A stretch of DNA of 38,053 bases from an uncultured Pelagibacteraceae bacterium (GTDB taxonomy: Bacteria; Pseudomonadota; Alphaproteobacteria; Pelagibacterales; Pelagibacteraceae): contig CABXEK010000007.1 in assembly GCA_902511185.1 (NCBI GenBank), forward strand, positions 1-38,053, read 5' to 3'. Positions 34,408 to 38,053 of this stretch are shown one piece after another; position 1 is the stretch's first letter; every line of letters begins with the position of its first letter. The position numbers were made by a program, and so were the translations under genes. A model generated the notes under the pieces. It was given only the letters and a program-made list of their open reading frames with translations. It was not told the DNA's origin and ran no database searches.

Positions 34408-35699
34408 TATTTAAGCAATCTAATTAATGTGGGTGTTTTAAGGATATTTTTATTAGTTTTAAATATAGATAAACAATTATTACAATTCAATTCTGAAGTT
34501 TTATGAGTAATAATCACAATCGTTGCCTTATTATTTTTTTTATCAGGAGTTTGTATAAGTCTTTTTACAGATATTTTATATTTAGCTAATCTATTAGTTA
34601 TTTGAGATAAAACACCTGGTTTATCTTTAACCTCGAATCTTAAATATAGAGAATTTGTATAATTATTAATATTGTAGTGTTTTATAGTTTTTAGTTTAGA
34701 TACCGAAATACCTAAAGGATTTTTTATATTACCTCTTAATATTGATAATAAATCAGACAATAAAGCTGACGAAGTTGGACCTGGCCCTGCTCCCTCTCCT
34801 TGCAATATACTTTCACCAACTGGTTTAGCTTCTACAATAACAGCATTCATAACACCTGTAACATTACCTATATAAGATTTTTTGCTTACAAGACATGGAT
34901 GAACAGTTTCAAAAAGTTGATTATTTTTTAATTCTGAAATTCCTAAAAGTTTAATTCTCAAATCTAGTTGATTGGCGATCCTGATGTCTTTTAAATCTAT
35001 ATTTTCAATACCTTCCATTAAACATTTATGTTTTGAAATTTTACTATTAAAGGCTAATGAAGATAAAATTCTAATTTTTGCAAAAGCATCAAAACCATTT
35101 AAATCTAATTTTGGATTTCCAGGTTCAGCATAACCAAGTTTTTGCGCTTTTTTTAAAACATTTTGAAAACTTTCATTAGAATTTTCCATCTCAGAAAGAA
35201 TATAATTTGTTGTTCCATTTAATATGCCATAAATTTTTGATATCTTATTTGTCACCAATCCCTCTTTAATAGTTCTTAAAATTGGTATACCGCCTGCAAC
35301 AGAAGCTTCAAATTCTAAATTTACGTTATTTAATTCAGCAATTTTAGCTAAATCATTTCCATGTTTTGAGATCAAAGCCTTATTTGGAGTAATCACATGT
35401 ATCTTATTTTTTAAAGCAGTCTCTACTATTTTTTTTGACATACCGTCTGATTGACCAATAGCTTCAAACAAAATATCAACTTTTTTCTTAACGAAAATTT
35501 CTAAAGGATTTTTAAAAAAAATTTTTTTATTAAATTTAAACTTTCTTTTTTTATTGATATTTTTTGCCGAAATAGCAACAATATTAATTTTTTTTCCAGT
35601 TTTAAGTTCAATATCTTTCTTTTTAGTATTTAATTCATTAAGTAAATAAATTCCTACTTGTCCCAAACCTATAACAGCAATATTTAATATTTTTTTCAT
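34407..35699 (-). CDS. hom: Homoserine dehydrogenase
   Basis: Reduces aspartate semialdehyde to homoserine, on the path to threonine and methionine. The 430 residues have an N-terminal NAD(P)-binding motif (VIGLGQVG, residues 9-16). ITPNKALISKHG and ASVAGGIPILRTI follow, then GILNGTTNYILSEM near residue 182 and the homoserine-binding GYAEPGNPKLDLNGFDAFAK near 208. A C-terminal ACT domain (about residues 348-415, FEVKDKPGVLSQITNRLAKY) suggests threonine feedback control. It overlaps neighbours by one base on each side. Homoserine supply fits the SAM-responsive motif at the right end of the window. Confidence 0.95.
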   Translation of the reverse strand: MKKILNIAVIGLGQVGIYLLNELNTKKKDIELKTGKKINIVAISAKNINKKRKFKFNKKIFFKNPLEIFVKKKVDILFEAIGQSDGMSKKIVETALKNKIHVITPNKALISKHGNDLAKIAELNNVNLEFEASVAGGIPILRTIKEGLVTNKISKIYGILNGTTNYILSEMENSNESFQNVLKKAQKLGYAEPGNPKLDLNGFDAFAKIRILSSLAFNSKISKHKCLMEGIENIDLKDIRIANQLDLRIKLLGISELKNNQLFETVHPCLVSKKSYIGNVTGVMNAVIVEAKPVGESILQGEGAGPGPTSSALLSDLLSILRGNIKNPLGISVSKLKTIKHYNINNYTNSLYLRFEVKDKPGVLSQITNRLAKYKISVKRLIQTPDKKNNKATIVIITHKTSELNCNNCLSIFKTNKNILKTPTLIRLLK

Positions 35700-35920
35700 T
35701 AGTTTATATTTGGATATTTACTTTTTTTTATGTAGTCATCTATATAAATATCATATTCTTCTATAGACATAGTTGTTATATCGTCTGATTTTTTTAATAT
35801 TTCCGACATTTTTTTTTGATCTATTTTTATTTTTTTTGGATTTTCAGTCCAATAATTAGAATCTTTATTTAATGAACAATTATTAATCAAAAATAAAAAT
35901 AAAATTAATAAATATTTCAT
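35699..35920 (-). CDS. Small predicted lipoprotein (73 aa)
   Basis: No family recognised. The N-terminus is a lipoprotein signal (MKYLLILFLFLINNC, Cys15 as the lipid site). A short charged domain with two helical stretches follows (IKIDQKKMSEILKKSDDITTMSIEEYDIYIDDYIKK). It is locked into the argC-hom operon by overlaps of four bases with argC and one base with hom, which supports real translation. The role is unknown; a position between biosynthetic genes need not mean a metabolic function. Confidence 0.7.
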   Translation of the reverse strand: MKYLLILFLFLINNCSLNKDSNYWTENPKKIKIDQKKMSEILKKSDDITTMSIEEYDIYIDDYIKKSKYPNIN

Positions 35921-36939
35921 TGTAAAGAAGTTTTTATTGGAAAATTAAATTTAATATTTAAATTTTGTATTGCTTGTCCAGCCCCGCCTTTAATCAGGTT
36001 ATCAATGGCGGATAGTATAATAATTTTATTCTTATATTTTGATTTACAAATAGATATATGGCAATTATTAGTATTTATAACATCATTAGTACTTAATAAT
36101 GAGTCAACTTTTAAAATCTTTACAAAAATGTCTTCTTTATAAAAATTAGATAGCTCTTTTATTACTTTTGATTGAGTTACACCATTTTCTAAATCAATAT
36201 AAATTGTACTTAAAATTCCTCTAAACATAGGTGTCAAATGAGGTGTAAATATAAAATCAATATTTTTTTTAGTAAATTTTTTTAGCATTTGATTTATTTC
36301 AGAATTGTGTCTGTGATAACCAACACCGTAGGCACTTAATGATTCATATAGATTTTTATTTTTATATTTTTTATGCACACCTCTACCAGCTCCAGAGTAT
36401 CCAGATTTTGAGTCTATTATAATATTTTTAACTTTTACTAATTTATTTTTAAATAAAGGTATTAAAGGTAATAATATAGATGTTGGATAACAACCTGGGC
36501 ATGAAATAATTTGATATTTATTTATTTTTTTTCCACTAATTTCTGGAAGTGAATATAGACTTTTTTTAATTAAATTTGCTGCTCTATGTTTTTGTTTATA
36601 CCATTTAGAATAATCAGAACTTTTTTCTAATCTAAAATCTGCAGCCAAATCAATTAATACAATATCCTTATTTAAATGTTTAGATATATCCTGAGCTTCG
36701 CCGTTTGGAAGAGCTGTAAATATAACATTAATGTCTTTTAAAAGTTTTTTATTAAATTTAATTATCTTTGGTAATTTAATATTGGATAAAGATTTATCAA
36801 AATTGGAGATTTTCTTTCCAACAGAACTATTTCCACACAAATATTTAATATTTACATATTTGTGTTTAACTAATAATTTTATTAATTGTAATCCAATATA
36901 TCCGGTTGATCCTGCAACTAACACATTAAGCTTAGGCAT
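35917..36939 (-). CDS. argC: N-acetyl-gamma-glutamyl-phosphate reductase
   Basis: NADPH-dependent third step of arginine synthesis. The 340 residues have the dinucleotide-binding GSTGYIG at residues 10-16 and FTALPNGEAQDI near 72. The catalytic Cys is in SCPGCYPTSILLPL near residue 150. DSKSGYSGAGRGVHK near 178 and HRHNSEI near 210 are also present. It follows rpsI by 33 bases on the minus strand, an order I recall as common in alphaproteobacteria. Confidence 0.95.
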   Translation of the reverse strand: MPKLNVLVAGSTGYIGLQLIKLLVKHKYVNIKYLCGNSSVGKKISNFDKSLSNIKLPKIIKFNKKLLKDINVIFTALPNGEAQDISKHLNKDIVLIDLAADFRLEKSSDYSKWYKQKHRAANLIKKSLYSLPEISGKKINKYQIISCPGCYPTSILLPLIPLFKNKLVKVKNIIIDSKSGYSGAGRGVHKKYKNKNLYESLSAYGVGYHRHNSEINQMLKKFTKKNIDFIFTPHLTPMFRGILSTIYIDLENGVTQSKVIKELSNFYKEDIFVKILKVDSLLSTNDVINTNNCHISICKSKYKNKIIILSAIDNLIKGGAGQAIQNLNIKFNFPIKTSLQ

Positions 36940-36965
36940 ATTTTACTATAACAGTTTATAATTAA

Positions 36966-36981
36966 AAAAGAATTATCTTTT
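36966..36981 (-). terminator. Weak AU-rich hairpin at the end of rpsI
   Basis: On the minus strand AAAAGA-TAAT-TCTTTT, spanning the rpsI stop codon, is followed by two further T residues. The stem contains only one G-C pair, so it would be a poor terminator; readthrough into argC is likely. Confidence 0.2.
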
Positions 36982-37410
36982 AGAAAATTGGAAGCTTCTT
37001 CTAGCTTTTCTTCTGCCGGGTTTTTTTCTTTCAACCGCTCTAGAGTCTCTTGTGGTTAATTTTTCAGTTTTTAACGTAGCTTTTAGATTTTCATCAAACA
37101 TTACAAGAGCTTTTGAAATACCATGTACCATAGCTCCTGCTTGACCAGTTGGTCCGCCTCCACTTACACTGCATCTCACATCATAGTCTGTAGATTGATT
37201 TATAATATCAAAAGGTCTTGTTATTTGAAGATGATGAAACTCACTTGAAAAATATTCATTAAACAGTTTTCCATTAACATAAATTTTACCTGTTCCCTTT
37301 TTTAACCAAACCTTTGCAATAGAAGTTTTTCTTCTACCTGTGGCATACTTACTATCTTTAAAATCTAGTTTAAGTTTTGGTGTTTTATTAATTGATTGAG
37401 TATTTTCCAT
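36973..37410 (-). CDS. rpsI: 30S ribosomal protein S9
   Basis: Small-subunit ribosomal protein whose C-terminal tail reaches the P-site tRNA anticodon. The 145 residues include YATGRRKTSIAKVWLKKGTG and VSGGGPTGQAGAMVHGISKAL. The basic C-terminus ends RRSFQFSKR, matching the universal SKR end. A short N-terminal extension (about 18 residues before YATGRRKT) is common in alphaproteobacteria. It starts one base after the rplM stop, forming the usual L13-S9 pair. Confidence 0.98.
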   Translation of the reverse strand: MENTQSINKTPKLKLDFKDSKYATGRRKTSIAKVWLKKGTGKIYVNGKLFNEYFSSEFHHLQITRPFDIINQSTDYDVRCSVSGGGPTGQAGAMVHGISKALVMFDENLKATLKTEKLTTRDSRAVERKKPGRRKARRSFQFSKR

Positions 37411-37411
37411 G

Positions 37412-37870
37412 TTAATTTCTTACTAAATTTTTACTGTTTAATTTTCCCAATTCAATAACTTGTGGGTTTTGCGCCGAATGCGGATGATCACTTCCTGAAT
37501 AAATTTTTAATTTTGTAAGTTGTTTTCTACCCAAAACACCACCGGGTAGCATTCTTTTTACAGCAAGTTTTAAAGTCTCACCTGGTTTATTTTTATGCAA
37601 TTTCTCTGGTGTATTTTCTTTAATTCCACCTGGGTGACCAGTGTGTTTGTAATAAATTTTATCTTGAAATTTTTTACCAGTAAATTTGGCTTGCTCAATA
37701 TTTTTTACTACAACAAAATCACCATGGTCCATATGAGGTGTATAAGTTGTTTTATTTTTACCTCTTATGATTTTGGATATTACAGTTGCTAGTCTTCCTA
37801 CCACTGCATTTGTGGCATCAATTTCAAACCAAGAAGATGTAACTTGGTCTTTTTTTACAAATTTTGTCAT
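37412..37870 (-). CDS. rplM: 50S ribosomal protein L13
   Basis: Early-assembly large-subunit ribosomal protein. The 152 residues show WFEIDATNAVVGRLATVIS, GDFVVVKNIEQAKFTGKK, YYKHTGHPGGIKE and the conserved AVKRMLPGGVLGRKQLTKLKIY. It is co-transcribed with rpsI one base downstream. The ATG at 37870 lies only a few bases past the predicted transcription start, so the message may have almost no leader. Confidence 0.98.
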   Translation of the reverse strand: MTKFVKKDQVTSSWFEIDATNAVVGRLATVISKIIRGKNKTTYTPHMDHGDFVVVKNIEQAKFTGKKFQDKIYYKHTGHPGGIKENTPEKLHKNKPGETLKLAVKRMLPGGVLGRKQLTKLKIYSGSDHPHSAQNPQVIELGKLNSKNLVRN

Positions 37871-37880
37871 TGTGCCAGGA

Positions 37881-37908
37881 TTAATACTATTATTAATTAC
37901 AAAGTCAA
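37881..37908 (-). promoter_or_regulatory. Probable sigma-70 promoter of rplM-rpsI
   Basis: On the minus strand TTGACT (37908-37903) and TATTAA (37886-37881) have a 16-base spacer. The predicted start is about 37874, three or four bases before the rplM ATG. Such a short leader would leave no room for an L13-responsive leader RNA. Confidence 0.45.
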
Positions 37909-37951
37909 TTTGATATTTAGCTTGTAATATAAGACCTATATGGTAAAAAAC

Positions 37952-37998
37952 ATATGCCGATTTGATCCTATTGCGGGCATATAACTGCTAAACAGGAA
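37952..37998 (+). ncRNA. Probable SAM-II-type riboswitch aptamer
   Basis: Plus-strand H-type pseudoknot candidate. P1 is a perfect 7-base stem, ATATGCC (37952-37958) with GGCATAT (37976-37982). Its loop GATTTGATCCTATTGCG resembles the SAM-II loop as I remember it (UGAUUUAACCGUAUUGC). Downstream comes the conserved GCTAAA (37987-37992), then AGGA (37994-37997), which pairs with TCCT (37966-37969) to close the pseudoknot. SAM-II RNAs turn down methionine/SAM-related genes when SAM binds. It points away from rplM toward a gene beyond the right edge, in alphaproteobacterial order probably metY (O-acetylhomoserine sulfhydrylase). A covariance-model search was not possible here. Confidence 0.75.
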
Positions 37999-38016
37999 AT
38001 TTACATTACATAGTCG

Positions 38017-38053
38017 GTAGGCATTTGAACTGTATTGTGCGCCTTACATTAAG
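38017..38053 (+). ncRNA. Probable SAM-V-type riboswitch aptamer (3' part beyond the window)
   Basis: Eighteen bases after the first aptamer a similar motif begins. GTAGGC (38017-38022) pairs with GCC-T-TAC (38041-38047, one bulged T), closing a loop ATTTGAACTGTATTGTGC that closely resembles what I recall of SAM-V aptamers. The downstream pseudoknot strand would lie past base 38053, so the structure cannot be completed here. SAM-V is known from marine bacteria including Pelagibacter, and SAM-II/SAM-V tandems have been reported there, with SAM-V placed to mask the ribosome-binding site. Confidence 0.6.

Overview
The window is a 38 kb, very AT-rich, densely packed bacterial segment. Open frames abut or overlap by 1-14 bases, intergenic gaps are short and Shine-Dalgarno sequences are rare. 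Family content and order point to an alphaproteobacterium of the streamlined marine SAR11/Pelagibacter type. Examples are uvrA divergent from ssb-gyrA, a DUF502 gene next to recG and sdhE, a dacC-tmk-holB-metG-tatD-MBL run, an NDUFS4-like complex I accessory gene, argC-rpsI-rplM, and SAM-II/SAM-V-like RNA motifs. The lineage call is inference from gene content, not a phylogeny.

Layout. 1-2662 (minus) is uvrA, cut by the window edge. 2750-7956 (plus) is ssb-gyrA-coaD-cyclophilin-tgt, followed by tRNA-Lys. 8124-12114 mixes strands: an M48 lipoprotein peptidase, a 25-residue membrane micro-ORF with a DUF502 gene, recG, sdhE and tRNA-Ser. 12202-20557 (plus) is a long, tightly overlapping operon: rarD, lytic transglycosylase, RlpA/SPOR lipoprotein, D,D-carboxypeptidase, tmk, holB, metG, tatD and an MBL hydrolase. 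It joins cell-wall remodelling to DNA precursor, replication and translation functions. 20552-22777 (minus) holds a glutathione peroxidase, nhaA and a zinc-ribbon membrane protein. 22872-26870 (plus) is tRNA-Pro, the complex I accessory gene, an SbmA/BacA-like protein, glpX and recJ.

From tRNA-Glu (26921) to about 34400 the content looks accessory. It has a GIY-YIG protein, a double-domain glycosyltransferase, a GT2 glycosyltransferase, a tyrosine recombinase, a small exported protein, a GNAT, a stand-alone alkyltransferase domain, a 470-base dyad-rich gap with no gene, and two transporters. The core resumes with hom, a small lipoprotein, argC, rpsI and rplM (all minus).

At the right edge, on the plus strand and divergent from rplM, sit two consecutive RNA motifs. 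I read them as a SAM-II-type aptamer (37952-37998) and the 5' part of a SAM-V-type aptamer (38017 to the edge). This suggests the next gene to the right is a SAM-controlled methionine/sulfur gene, probably metY-like. This tandem, a Tgt that has lost two of its zinc-binding cysteines, near-leaderless divergent starts, and the recombinase-bearing accessory segment are the main points of interest.
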